The translations under genes were made by a program, and so were the position numbers. From an uncultured Prevotellaceae bacterium (lineage in GTDB: Bacteria > Bacteroidota > Bacteroidia > Bacteroidales > Bacteroidaceae), in NCBI GenBank assembly GCA_937891085.1, contig CALAEY010000077.1, forward strand, positions 1-44,740: 44,740 nt of DNA, written 5' to 3'. The notes under the pieces are model-generated. The model saw only the letters and a list, made by a program, of their open reading frames with translations. It had not been told where the DNA came from and ran no database searches. This document shows positions 7,598 to 15,846 of this stretch, in pieces (the first letter of the stretch is position 1; the number at the start of each line of letters is the position of its first letter).

Positions 7598-8914
7598 ATG
7601 AAGACAAAGCCTGATTTGAGTTTTTGGAAACTATGGAACCTTAGTTTCGGATTTTTCGGAGTGCAGATAGCCTATGCCCTGCAGAGTGCCAATATCTCAC
7701 GTATATTCGCTACGCTGGGAGCAGACCCGCATGACCTGAGCTATTTCTGGATCTTGCCTCCGCTGATGGGTATTCTGGTACAGCCCATCGTAGGAACGCT
7801 GAGTGATAAGACTTGGACGCGCTTCGGCCGCCGCATACCTTATCTATTTATAGGTGCTGCCGCTGCAGTGCTGGTGATGTGCCTACTGCCTAATGCGGGC
7901 TCCTTCGGAATGGCGGTATCTACGGCTATGATCTTCGGCCTTTTCGCACTGATGTTCCTCGATACAAGCATCAACATGGCGATGCAGCCGTTCAAGATGC
8001 TGGTGGGCGACATGGTGAACGAGAAGCAGAAGGCCAAGGCCTACTCCATCCAGAGCTTCCTCTGCAATGCCGGCTCACTGGTGGGCTATGTTTTCCCCTT
8101 TGTTTTCACGGCCATCGGCATTGCCAATACGGCACCTTCTGGCGTGGTGCCCGACTCGGTGATCTACTCCTTCTACATAGGTGCTGCCATCCTCATCCTC
8201 TGCGTGATCTACACCACCCTGAAGGTAAAGGAGTGGAATCCTAAGGAGTATGCGGAGTATAACCCTGTATCAGAGGTGAAGGAAGAGAGTGCCAACTGGA
8301 TCACTCTGCTGAAGAATGCGCCTGCTACGTTCTGGAAGGTGGGACTGGTGCAGTTCTTCTGCTGGGCAGCCTTCATGTATATGTGGACCTACACCAACGG
8401 TACCATTGCAGACACGGTATGGAATACCACCGATGTGGCCTCTGCCGGCTATCAGGAGGCGGGCAACTGGGTAGGCGTGCTGTTTGCCGTGCAGGCCATA
8501 GGCAGTGTGGTGTGGGCCGCCATCCTTCCGCAGTTCAAGAACGTGAAATTCGCCTATGCACTGAGCTTGGTACTGGGTGGCATCGGCTTCGCCATGGTGC
8601 CGTTCATCCATGACCAATATATGCTTTTCCTGCCGTTCATCTTGATAGGATTCGCTTGGGCAGCCATGCTGGCTATGCCGTTTGCCTTAGTGACAAACGC
8701 CCTGCAGGGTTACGGCCACATGGGGGTATATCTGGGACTCTTCAACGGCACCATCTGTCTGCCTCAGATCATAGCAGCTGCCCTGGGTGGCGTGATTCTG
8801 GCGATGGTAGGCAGCGCCCAGCGCAATATGATGATCATCGCAGGAATACTGCTCGTCATCGGTGCAGTCTGCGTGTTCTTCATCCACGAAAAGCAGAAGG
8901 AAGATAATCAATGA
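7598..8914 (+). CDS. MFS sugar transporter, SLC45/GPH type
   Basis: A 438-residue inner-membrane protein with about twelve hydrophobic segments. The N-terminal block (SFWKLWNLSFGFFGVQIAYA, then LSDKTWTRFGRRIPYLF) is typical of the SLC45/glycoside-pentoside-hexuronide transporters that import disaccharides with a cation. It follows the LacI regulator and is near the GH2 enzyme, so it probably imports the sugar released or sensed by that locus. No SusC/SusD pair is visible here. Its 3' end overlaps the convergent nnr gene by 35 bases. The actual substrate (maltose-, sucrose- or galactoside-like) cannot be fixed from sequence. Confidence 0.88.
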   Translation: MKTKPDLSFWKLWNLSFGFFGVQIAYALQSANISRIFATLGADPHDLSYFWILPPLMGILVQPIVGTLSDKTWTRFGRRIPYLFIGAAAAVLVMCLLPNAGSFGMAVSTAMIFGLFALMFLDTSINMAMQPFKMLVGDMVNEKQKAKAYSIQSFLCNAGSLVGYVFPFVFTAIGIANTAPSGVVPDSVIYSFYIGAAILILCVIYTTLKVKEWNPKEYAEYNPVSEVKEESANWITLLKNAPATFWKVGLVQFFCWAAFMYMWTYTNGTIADTVWNTTDVASAGYQEAGNWVGVLFAVQAIGSVVWAAILPQFKNVKFAYALSLVLGGIGFAMVPFIHDQYMLFLPFILIGFAWAAMLAMPFALVTNALQGYGHMGVYLGLFNGTICLPQIIAAALGGVILAMVGSAQRNMMIIAGILLVIGAVCVFFIHEKQKEDNQ

Positions 8915-10385
8915 TATCATGAGCGGTGAGTGAAACCTCGCCCAGATTGGCAGCAGCCATATCAGCAGCAAGGCCATGGATGTAAACGCCTAAACGGGCA
9001 GCATCTATGGCCTTGATGCCTTGGGCCAGCAGGGCGGTGAGAATGCCTGTGAGCACATCACCGCTGCCACCAGTGGCCATGCCAGGATTGCCCGTAGGAT
9101 TGAACCAGCACTGCCCAGCCGTGTCTATCACGGCGGTATAGGCACCCTTGAGGACGATGCAGACCTGTGCCTCTCGTGCCAGTTCACGGGCTTTCTGCAA
9201 GCGCTGGAAACTATTCTGACTGCGCCCTACCAGTCGGTCCATCTCGCCTGGATGCGGAGTGATGATGCTCCCCAGCGGAAGATTGTAGAGGTGCTCACGC
9301 TCCTCACCCAGAATGTTGAGCGCATCGGCATCCAGCACCAGCGGTATATCGCAATGGTCTAATAGCTCCAACAAGGCGGCACGGGTATCTTCATGCTTTC
9401 CGAGGCCAGGCCCTATGCCCACGACATTGTAGGCATCGGTAAGCGGAGCTTCGGCGAAATGATCGGAGTGTATGTCTATCTGCGTCATGGCCTCAGGCAC
9501 TGCCGTTTGGAGCATCGGATTGTTGCACTGCGGCACGTGCACCGTGAGCAGCCCCACCCCACTGCGTAGGCAGGCACGGGCAGCCAAGATGGAAGCGCCT
9601 GCCATGCCCAACTTACCTGCAATGAGCAACGCCCTGCCGAAATCGCCCTTATGGGCAAAGCGGGCACGGGGCTTCAGCAGTCCGCGCACATCATCTGCCT
9701 CCGTGATAGCATAGGGTGTAGGTGTCTGCTCGATGCCCTGTGGGTGCAAGCCGATATCCAGCACCTTCCACTCCCCTACTTTCTGCGCATTCTCAGGCAG
9801 AAGGAAAGCCAACTTCGGAAACTGGAGCGTGAGGGTGAGATGGGCATTCATCACCTGCGCCATGGTATTGTAGGTATTGTCTTCTCCCATCAGTCCAGAC
9901 GGCACATCGATGGCAACCACATAGGCGGGCGAGGCATTGACATAGCGCGCCACAGAGGCGAAGCCTCCTGCCAGGGGCTTATTGAGCCCACTGCCAAAGA
10001 GACCGTCTATCACCACATGTTCTGCGGTGAGCACAGGCGGGGTGAACTGACTGGTCACCTCATGAAACTCCACCTCGCTGAGCTGCGAGAGTCGGTTGCG
10101 ATTGGTCTGACAGCAAGGCGATAGGGAGCCCTTCACATTGAAGAGGTAGACTGAGAGTCGGTAGCCCCGCTCCGCCATCAGGCGTGCCACAGCCAGGGCA
10201 TCACCTCCATTATTGCCAGGACCTGCAAAGACCACAAAAGGCACCACTGGAGCGAATCTGCTGCAGATCTCCCCTGCCAAAGCCTGCGAGGCCCGTTCCA
10301 TCAGGTCGATCTCTGCCACCGGCTCATGCTCTATGGTATAGGCATCGAGCTTCTTCACGCTGGATGTTGGAAATATTTTCTTCAT
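8880..10385 (-). CDS. nnr: Bifunctional NAD(P)H-hydrate epimerase / ADP-dependent NAD(P)H-hydrate dehydratase
   Basis: A 501-residue cytoplasmic repair enzyme that restores damaged NAD(P)HX. The N-terminal YjeF domain (about 1-215) has VFAGPGNNGGDALAVARLM, the epimerase signature. The C-terminal ribokinase-like dehydratase domain has LIAGKLGMAGASILAARACL, GPGLGK and the nucleotide-site motif GNPGMATGGSGDVLTGI. The start at 10385 (MKKIFPTSSVKKLD) is the family-typical start; a longer frame would run into the hpt promoter. It is divergent from hpt and overlaps the transporter tail-to-tail by 35 bases. Confidence 0.93.
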   Translation of the reverse strand: MKKIFPTSSVKKLDAYTIEHEPVAEIDLMERASQALAGEICSRFAPVVPFVVFAGPGNNGGDALAVARLMAERGYRLSVYLFNVKGSLSPCCQTNRNRLSQLSEVEFHEVTSQFTPPVLTAEHVVIDGLFGSGLNKPLAGGFASVARYVNASPAYVVAIDVPSGLMGEDNTYNTMAQVMNAHLTLTLQFPKLAFLLPENAQKVGEWKVLDIGLHPQGIEQTPTPYAITEADDVRGLLKPRARFAHKGDFGRALLIAGKLGMAGASILAARACLRSGVGLLTVHVPQCNNPMLQTAVPEAMTQIDIHSDHFAEAPLTDAYNVVGIGPGLGKHEDTRAALLELLDHCDIPLVLDADALNILGEEREHLYNLPLGSIITPHPGEMDRLVGRSQNSFQRLQKARELAREAQVCIVLKGAYTAVIDTAGQCWFNPTGNPGMATGGSGDVLTGILTALLAQGIKAIDAARLGVYIHGLAADMAAANLGEVSLTAHDIIDYLPSAFRG

Positions 10386-10432
10386 ACAATGGCGAAGATA
10401 CGCCAAAATATGGTAAATACAAAAATTATTTG

Positions 10433-10440
10433 TAACTTTG
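10433..10440 (+). promoter_or_regulatory. Probable -7 box of hpt
   Basis: TAACTTTG fits TAnnTTTG, 22 bases before the hpt ATG. The -33 element is poor. Confidence 0.5.
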
Positions 10441-10462
10441 CACATCTTAAATTTTCGTTATC

Positions 10463-10996
10463 ATGGAAACAATACATATAAAAGACAGAGACTTCAAGGT
10501 GTCTATCAAGGAAGAAGACATCTTAAAAGAGGTTGACAGGGTGGCAGCTGAGATCAATCGTGACTTGGAAGGCAAGAATCCGCTCTTCCTATCAGTGCTG
10601 AACGGTTCATTCATGTTCACATCCGACTTGATGAAGCGCATCACCATTCCTTGCGAGATTTCATTTGTGAAGATGTCTTCCTATCAAGGCGTGAACTCCA
10701 CAGGCAAGGTGCGCGAGATGATAGGCGTCAGCGAGGATCTCAAGGGACGTACCGTAGTGATCGTGGAGGACATCGTAGATACGGGTTACACCATGAAGCA
10801 CATGCTGGAGACGCTGAGCACCTACGGGCCTGAGTCTGTACACATCGCTACGCTGCTGGTGAAGCCAGAGAAGCTGAAGGTGGATCTCAACATAGAGTAT
10901 GCAGCCATGAAGATTCCAAACGCCTTCATCGTGGGCTATGGTCTGGACTATGATGGATTCGGACGAAATTATAAGGACATTTATACTGTTGTGTAA
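10463..10996 (+). CDS. hpt: Hypoxanthine phosphoribosyltransferase
   Basis: A 177-residue purine-salvage enzyme that converts hypoxanthine (and probably guanine) with PRPP to IMP/GMP. The PRPP-binding loop VVIVEDIVDTGYTM and the N-terminal FLSVLNGSFMFTSDLMKRI are the family motifs, and the length is usual. It has its own TAnnTTTG box and precedes adk by 34 bases in the same direction, so the two purine nucleotide genes are likely co-transcribed. Confidence 0.95.
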   Translation: METIHIKDRDFKVSIKEEDILKEVDRVAAEINRDLEGKNPLFLSVLNGSFMFTSDLMKRITIPCEISFVKMSSYQGVNSTGKVREMIGVSEDLKGRTVVIVEDIVDTGYTMKHMLETLSTYGPESVHIATLLVKPEKLKVDLNIEYAAMKIPNAFIVGYGLDYDGFGRNYKDIYTVV

Positions 10997-11030
10997 AATG
11001 CAAAAATGCAAAAATTAAAATATTAGAAAT

Positions 11031-11603
11031 ATGCTGAACATTGTAATTTTCGGTGCTCCGGGCTCAGGCAAGGGCACACAGAGTGAAAAGATTGTAGAGA
11101 AGTACGGTATCAACCACATTTCTACGGGTGACGTGCTTCGCGCAGAGATTAAGAACGGTACGGAACTGGGTAAGACAGCAAAGAGCTACATCGACCAGGG
11201 CCAGCTGATTCCAGACAGTCTGATGATAGACATTCTGGCCAGCGTATTCGATAGCTTCAAGGATAGCAAGGGCGTGATTTTCGACGGTTTCCCACGCACC
11301 ATCGCTCAGGCAGAGGCTCTGAAGCAGATGCTGAAGGATCGCGGTCAGGATGTGAGCGTGATGCTCGATCTGGACGTGCCAGAGGATGAACTGATGACTC
11401 GCCTCATCAAGCGTGGTCAGGAGAGCGGCCGTGCCGATGACAATGAAGAGACCATCAAGAAGCGCCTGGTAGTTTACCACAGCCAGACTGCCCCACTGAT
11501 CGACTGGTACAAGGCTGATGGCAAATACCAGCACATCAATGGCTTAGGCGCACTCGACCGCATCTTCGGCGACATCTGCGCTGCGATTGATAAAGTAAAT
11601 TGA
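11031..11603 (+). CDS. adk: Adenylate kinase (short-lid form)
   Basis: A 190-residue enzyme interconverting ATP + AMP and 2 ADP. The P-loop FGAPGSGKGTQSEKI is at residues 6-20, the AMP-site region is STGDVLRAEI and DGFPRT is conserved. The region after LIKRGQESGRADDN is short, without the long zinc-type lid, as in other Bacteroidota short forms of about 190 residues. The stop codon TGA (11601-11603) is formed within the first ATTGAGAT unit of the downstream composite repeat. It probably forms a unit with hpt and possibly obgE. Confidence 0.95.
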   Translation: MLNIVIFGAPGSGKGTQSEKIVEKYGINHISTGDVLRAEIKNGTELGKTAKSYIDQGQLIPDSLMIDILASVFDSFKDSKGVIFDGFPRTIAQAEALKQMLKDRGQDVSVMLDLDVPEDELMTRLIKRGQESGRADDNEETIKKRLVVYHSQTAPLIDWYKADGKYQHINGLGALDRIFGDICAAIDKVN

Positions 11604-11728
11604 GATATTGAGAAATTGAGATATTGAGATATTGAGAAATTCGGCTTCGCCTTTTCAGCGTTTAGCAAGTGAGCGTAGTTCTATCCGAATGGTAATCTCT
11701 CAATATCTCCATCTCTCAATCTCTCAAT
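11599..11728. repeat. Composite intergenic repeat B: inverted octamer arms around a core
   Basis: The left arm has five ATTGAGAT/ATTGAGAA octamers (11599-11638). The right arm has four inverse units (11697-11728, CTCTCAAT with one ATCTCCAT). The core, read on the minus strand, has CCATTCGGATAGAAC (near 11680-11694) and AAGGCGAAGCCGAAT (11639-11653). The first matches the palindrome region of the repeat at 3697-3851 and the second matches both other composite repeats. Confidence 0.85.
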
Positions 11729-11744
11729 AATAATAAAAAAAAAG

Positions 11745-12923
11745 GTGGCAGAATCCAATTTCGTTGATTATGTGAAGATCTATTGCCGTTCTGGAAAGGG
11801 TGGCAAAGGCTCCACACACATGCACAGGGCAAAGTACATGCCAAAGGGTGGTCCCGATGGTGGTGACGGTGGTAGAGGCGGACACGTGATACTGCGTGGC
11901 AACCGCAACTACTGGACGTTGCTGCACCTGAAGTTCAACCGCCACATCTTAGCCGGCAACGGTGAGAACGGCTCGCAGGACAAATGTACAGGCAAGAAGG
12001 GAAAAGACCAAATCATCGACGTTCCCTGCGGCACTGTGGTCTATAATGCAGAGACTGGCGAGTATGTATGCGATGTGACTGAAGACGGTCAGAAAGTGAT
12101 TCTGCTGCGTGGAGGCAAGGGCGGCTGGGGCAATGTGCACTTTGCCACTGCTACCCGTCAGGCACCCGACTTTGCCCAACCAGGCGAGCCGATGCAGGAG
12201 ATGATGGTGATTCTGGAGCTGAAGTTGCTGGCAGACGTCGGCTTGGTGGGTTTCCCGAATGCGGGCAAGAGCACCCTGCTGGCTTCCATCACAGCTGCCA
12301 AGCCTAAGATAGCCAACTACCCTTTCACCACGATGGAGCCCAACCTTGGCATCGTGAACTACCGCGACGGAAAGTCGTTTGTGATGGCTGATATCCCTGG
12401 CATCATCGAGGGGGCAGCCGAAGGGCGAGGCTTAGGCCTGCGTTTCCTGCGCCACATAGAGCGCAACTCCCTGCTGCTCTTCATGGTACCTGCCGATGCC
12501 GATGACATCGCCAAGGAGTATGACATCCTGCTTAATGAAGTGGTGAAGTTCAACCCTGACATGGCAGACAAGACCCGTGTGCTGGCCATCACCAAGTGCG
12601 ACATGCTGGATCAGGAGCTGATGGATGAGATAGAGCCTACCCTGCCCGAAGGCATTCCGCATGTGTTCATCTCTTCTATCACCGGACTGGGCATCCAGGT
12701 GCTGAAAGACATCCTCTGGGAAGAGCTGAACAGCGAGAAAAACCGCTTGCTGAGCAATGGTGAGGAACTGGCACATCGCTCTAAGGAGATCAGCTATATG
12801 CGTCAGGAGATGGAAGACGAGGGCGAGGCAGAAGACATCCTGCCACCAGATGCAAAGCCTACTTACGAAGACTATTCCGAAGAGTTCTGGGATATCGAAG
12901 AAGACTTGAAAGGCTTCAAGTAA
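11745..12923 (+). CDS. obgE: Obg-family ribosome-assembly GTPase
   Basis: A 392-residue GTPase acting in 50S ribosome maturation and stress control. The glycine-rich Obg domain (about 1-160; GGPDGGDGGRGGHV) precedes the G domain: G1 GFPNAGKST (169-177), switch YPFTTMEPNLG, G3 DIPGIIEG, G4 TKCD and G5 SSITG. The C-terminus is acidic. The start is a GTG at 11745 (MAESNFVDYVKIYCRSG after initiation), chosen because it gives the standard Obg N-terminus. Its last 52 bases overlap the convergent methyltransferase gene. Confidence 0.95.
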   Translation: MAESNFVDYVKIYCRSGKGGKGSTHMHRAKYMPKGGPDGGDGGRGGHVILRGNRNYWTLLHLKFNRHILAGNGENGSQDKCTGKKGKDQIIDVPCGTVVYNAETGEYVCDVTEDGQKVILLRGGKGGWGNVHFATATRQAPDFAQPGEPMQEMMVILELKLLADVGLVGFPNAGKSTLLASITAAKPKIANYPFTTMEPNLGIVNYRDGKSFVMADIPGIIEGAAEGRGLGLRFLRHIERNSLLLFMVPADADDIAKEYDILLNEVVKFNPDMADKTRVLAITKCDMLDQELMDEIEPTLPEGIPHVFISSITGLGIQVLKDILWEELNSEKNRLLSNGEELAHRSKEISYMRQEMEDEGEAEDILPPDAKPTYEDYSEEFWDIEEDLKGFK

Positions 12924-14287
12924 GTGCTTCGGATTCTCCACTCCGCTGGATACAGATTATTGGCACGTGAACCAAGGTTCTTCACCAGACCGAGGGGTAC
13001 GTGCCTATTTGTTACCACCACATAGCCTCGCGGTGCCTCAGGCAGGCTGAGCACCTCCCTACGCAGGTAGGCTATCGCCTGCTCCTCCGTCAGCTCCACC
13101 TGCGGGAATGCTTCCTTCTGATAAAGGATAGAAAGTACCAGATCATGTGCGGGAATCAAGTCGCGCCCTTTCACTTCTGCGACCTTTACACCCGCTTTGA
13201 GGATGCGCAGCGAGCCTCGAAAGGCAGCGAGCAAAGAAGCGTATTCGCGTGGAAAGGCATAGAGCATATCCCCCTCCGCAAGCACCTCACGTTCAGAGCT
13301 ATCTACCCAAGAAGCAGCTTGTTTCAAGGCCTCCTTTGGCAGCGGATTGGCTTTCTGCTTCTCTTTCTTCTTGGGCAGACGAGGACTGAAGGCCCTATAG
13401 TCTTCTTCCGCCTTTCGAAGCACAGCCATAAAGAAGCCTTCTCCCCTAGTGCAATGAGGAAGGAAGCGATAAACAGGCATATTCTCCTGCGTCAGACTGC
13501 CCGTGATGCCCCATGCTTGCGGCACTTCCACAGGCAATACGTCTGCGCCAAGTTCGGAGGCAATCCACGCCACATTCTCCTCGTCTTCATGCGCATTGAA
13601 GGTGCAAGTGCTGTAGATCAGCAGTCCGCCAGGCTTCAACGAGGGCCAGATATCTGCCAAGATGCGACGCTGACGCTGCCAGCAAAGTGCCACATTCTCA
13701 GGACTCCACTCCGTGACGGCCGTTTCATCCTTGCGGAACATGCCTTCACCAGAGCAAGGCACATCAGTGAGTATCACATCGAAGAGGTTCTCCAGGGGTG
13801 TGAAAGCCGACGGATCATTACCCGTCACCACCACATCGGCACTCCCCCACTTCGTGATGTTCTCTGCCAAAATCTGCGCACGTTGGTGCATTATCTCGTT
13901 GGCTATCAGCAGACTGCCCTTAGGCAATAGGCTCAGCGCGTGCGTGCTCTTGCCACCAGGAGCCGCGCAGAGGTCGAGCATGCACACGGGCTGCTGCACA
14001 TAGCGGCGCATCACCTGCTCCAGAAACATCGACGAAGCCTCTTGCACATAGTAGCACCCCGCATGAAACAGCGGGTCGAAGGTGAATGACGGGCGCTGAG
14101 GCAGATAGCGGCCATCAGCACACCAAGGCACCTGCGTAGCGCCCTCCAATGCGAGCGTGGCAGGCTTCTGTCTATTCTGCCTGATGCTCACCACTGGCTC
14201 TGTCTTCAGTGCCTCCACCAGCTGCTTGGTTTGCTCTGCGCCCAACAGCTCTTCCGTCTGCGCTATGAATGCTTGAGGTAGGTTCAT
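12872..14287 (-). CDS. RsmB/NOP-type rRNA (cytosine-C5) methyltransferase (RsmF-like)
   Basis: A 471-residue SAM-dependent RNA m5C methyltransferase. The SAM site is MLDLCAAPGGKSTHAL. The two catalytic cysteines are Cys178 in DVPCSGEGM and Cys228 in YSTCTFNAHE. The C-terminal third (LPKEALKQAASWV onward) resembles the RNA-binding tail of RsmF-type enzymes. The family-like end (NNLYPAEWRIRS) is followed by about 17 extra residues encoded inside the overlap with obgE. The start at 14287 (MNLPQAFIAQTEELLG) is typical; longer upstream reading is AT-rich and not protein-like. The target position in rRNA is not determinable here. Confidence 0.9.
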   Translation of the reverse strand: MNLPQAFIAQTEELLGAEQTKQLVEALKTEPVVSIRQNRQKPATLALEGATQVPWCADGRYLPQRPSFTFDPLFHAGCYYVQEASSMFLEQVMRRYVQQPVCMLDLCAAPGGKSTHALSLLPKGSLLIANEIMHQRAQILAENITKWGSADVVVTGNDPSAFTPLENLFDVILTDVPCSGEGMFRKDETAVTEWSPENVALCWQRQRRILADIWPSLKPGGLLIYSTCTFNAHEDEENVAWIASELGADVLPVEVPQAWGITGSLTQENMPVYRFLPHCTRGEGFFMAVLRKAEEDYRAFSPRLPKKKEKQKANPLPKEALKQAASWVDSSEREVLAEGDMLYAFPREYASLLAAFRGSLRILKAGVKVAEVKGRDLIPAHDLVLSILYQKEAFPQVELTEEQAIAYLRREVLSLPEAPRGYVVVTNRHVPLGLVKNLGSRANNLYPAEWRIRSTYLKPFKSSSISQNSSE

Positions 14288-14309
14288 CTGATTATCTCTT
14301 TTCTGAATA

Positions 14310-14317
14310 CAAAGATA
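14310..14317 (-). promoter_or_regulatory. Probable -7 box of the rRNA methyltransferase gene
   Basis: The reverse complement is TATCTTTG, an exact TAnnTTTG match, 23 bases upstream of the chosen start. Confidence 0.5.
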
Positions 14318-14470
14318 ATAAGTTTTTTCATAATAAAACATATCACTTACCAGACTCATTACCTCATTTAGAGTTGATAAAAACAAAAATAGACTACAAT
14401 ATGATTTTTTCTCAAAAAAAATGCAGAGATTTGCAACCAAATGCATCTGGGCGTCGTCTAATGTGCAGAA

Positions 14471-14543
14471 ATTAAACGTTAAACGTTGGAGGACATTAAA
14501 CGTTAAACGTTAGACATTAAACATTGAACATTATACATTAATT
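14471..14543 (+). repeat. Degenerate heptamer array upstream of the DUF6249 gene
   Basis: About ten units of the ATTAAAC/GTTAAAC/ATTGAAC type, interrupted by GTTGGAGGAC. The unit is the same as in the left arm of the repeat at 3697-3851, but here there is no inverted arm and no core. It occupies the 5' untranslated region of the sigma-factor operon. Confidence 0.8.
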
Positions 14544-14562
14544 ATAAAAAGAGGAACAAGAT

Positions 14563-15279
14563 ATGAAAAGAGTGATTTTAATGATGGTGGCTATGCTGAC
14601 GATGATTACCGTAGCTAATGCCAAGGAAAGACTGGTCTATCAGACTGACAGCATCACTGGTGAGAGACTGGTGATAGAGGTAAACGACACTATGCGCAAC
14701 GGACATGCGGAAGTGGATACGCTGAGCATCACCCGCTACCCTGCCAAGAGCAATTCGACGGTGCACATAGACTATGACGATGATGACAGCGAACTGGAGC
14801 AAGTTAGCAAGTTCCTGAACAAGAGCGGTTGGGCCATTGTCCTGATAAGCGTAGCATCCATCTTCGCCATCTTCATAGGCCCGCTGCTTGTCATCGCCCT
14901 CGTATTCTACTATCGCCACAAGAATCGCAAGGCGAGGTATGAACTGGCTGCCAAGATGATAGAAAAGGGCGAGCCCCTGCCTGCCGATCTGGAGGATTCT
15001 GTACGAGGACTGAGCGACATGGAGAGCAAAGGCATCAAGAACATGTGCATAGGCGCAGCGGTGACCATCTTCATCTGGGCACTGACAGACAGCTTCGGAC
15101 TGGCTTGCATCGGCTTGATCGTATTGGCCAACGGTGTGTCTCAATACATCATCGCCCGTCGCACCAAGGAGACTGAAGACTCTGTGGAGATGCGCAAGCT
15201 GAAAGAAGAAGTGGAAAGGCTGAAGAAGCATCACGATGACGACATCGAAACCCCTGACGTGGAAGAAGTTAACCTATAA
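14563..15279 (+). CDS. DUF6249-like membrane protein
   Basis: A 238-residue protein with a signal peptide (MKRVILMMVAMLTMITVANA), an extracytoplasmic segment with an acidic DYDDDDSE run, two to three hydrophobic segments between residues about 92 and 205, and a charged C-terminal stretch (RKLKEEVERLKKHHDDD) that looks coiled-coil. The arrangement resembles DUF6249 proteins of Bacteroidota; the family assignment is from memory and moderate. GAGGAAC precedes the ATG. The ECF sigma gene follows after 24 bases, so this is probably part of an envelope-signalling operon. Biochemical role is unknown. Confidence 0.7.
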   Translation: MKRVILMMVAMLTMITVANAKERLVYQTDSITGERLVIEVNDTMRNGHAEVDTLSITRYPAKSNSTVHIDYDDDDSELEQVSKFLNKSGWAIVLISVASIFAIFIGPLLVIALVFYYRHKNRKARYELAAKMIEKGEPLPADLEDSVRGLSDMESKGIKNMCIGAAVTIFIWALTDSFGLACIGLIVLANGVSQYIIARRTKETEDSVEMRKLKEEVERLKKHHDDDIETPDVEEVNL

Positions 15280-15303
15280 AAAACAAAGAGCAGAAAGCTA
15301 CAC

Positions 15304-15846
15304 ATGGAGCAACTGAGCGACATAGCTCTGGTCACACAGGTACTGCTGACGCACAATACCCGTGCGTTCGACAAGCTGGTGAGGAAATACCAATCACCCA
15401 TACGACGGTTTTTCCTCAACCAGACTTGTGGCAATAAGGAACTGAGTGACGACTTGGCGCAAGACACGTTTCTGAAGGCCTACACCAATCTGGCATCGTT
15501 CAGAAACCTGGCAAATTTCTCCACGTGGCTCTATCGTATTGCATATAATGTTTTTTATGATTATATTCGCAGCGTGAAACAAACTGAAGACCTGGAGACG
15601 GCCAGTGTAGATGCCTCACTGAGCACGGAGCAGGATGACTTCGGACAGAAAGCAGACGTCTATCAGGCCCTGGGCCGACTGAAAGAGATAGAACGCACCT
15701 GCATCACTCTTTTCTATATGGAAGAACTAAGCATAGACAAGATAGCAGGCATCACTGGCTGCCCCTCAGGGACAGTGAAAAGCCACCTGAGCCGTGGCAA
15801 GGAGAAGATGGCTCAATACTTAAAGAAGAATGGATATGGTAGATAA
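15304..15846 (+). CDS. ECF-type RNA polymerase sigma factor
   Basis: A 180-residue sigma-70 family protein with region 2 (FDKLVRKYQSPIRRFFLNQT, then SDDLAQDTFLKAYTNLASFR) and region 4 (ERTCITLFYMEELSIDKIAG, then GCPSGTVKSHLSRGKEKMAQ), without regions 1.1 or 3. It directs RNA polymerase to a specific promoter set. It overlaps the next gene by 17 bases, suggesting translational coupling with a probable regulator of its activity, and follows the DUF6249-like gene closely. Confidence 0.92.
   Translation: MEQLSDIALVTQVLLTHNTRAFDKLVRKYQSPIRRFFLNQTCGNKELSDDLAQDTFLKAYTNLASFRNLANFSTWLYRIAYNVFYDYIRSVKQTEDLETASVDASLSTEQDDFGQKADVYQALGRLKEIERTCITLFYMEELSIDKIAGITGCPSGTVKSHLSRGKEKMAQYLKKNGYGR

Noticed and set aside
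9959..9971. GGCGAAGCC within nnr as another copy of the repeat core
   Set aside because: It is inside conserved coding sequence and lacks arms, so the match is coincidental.
8880..10445. Extended nnr start at 10445
   Set aside because: It overlaps the hpt -7 box at 10433-10440, and the extra residues are not conserved-looking; 10385 gives the usual YjeF N-terminus.
13001..13930. Open frame opposite the rRNA methyltransferase gene (309 codons)
   Set aside because: Antisense mirror; the minus strand carries both catalytic cysteines and the SAM motif.
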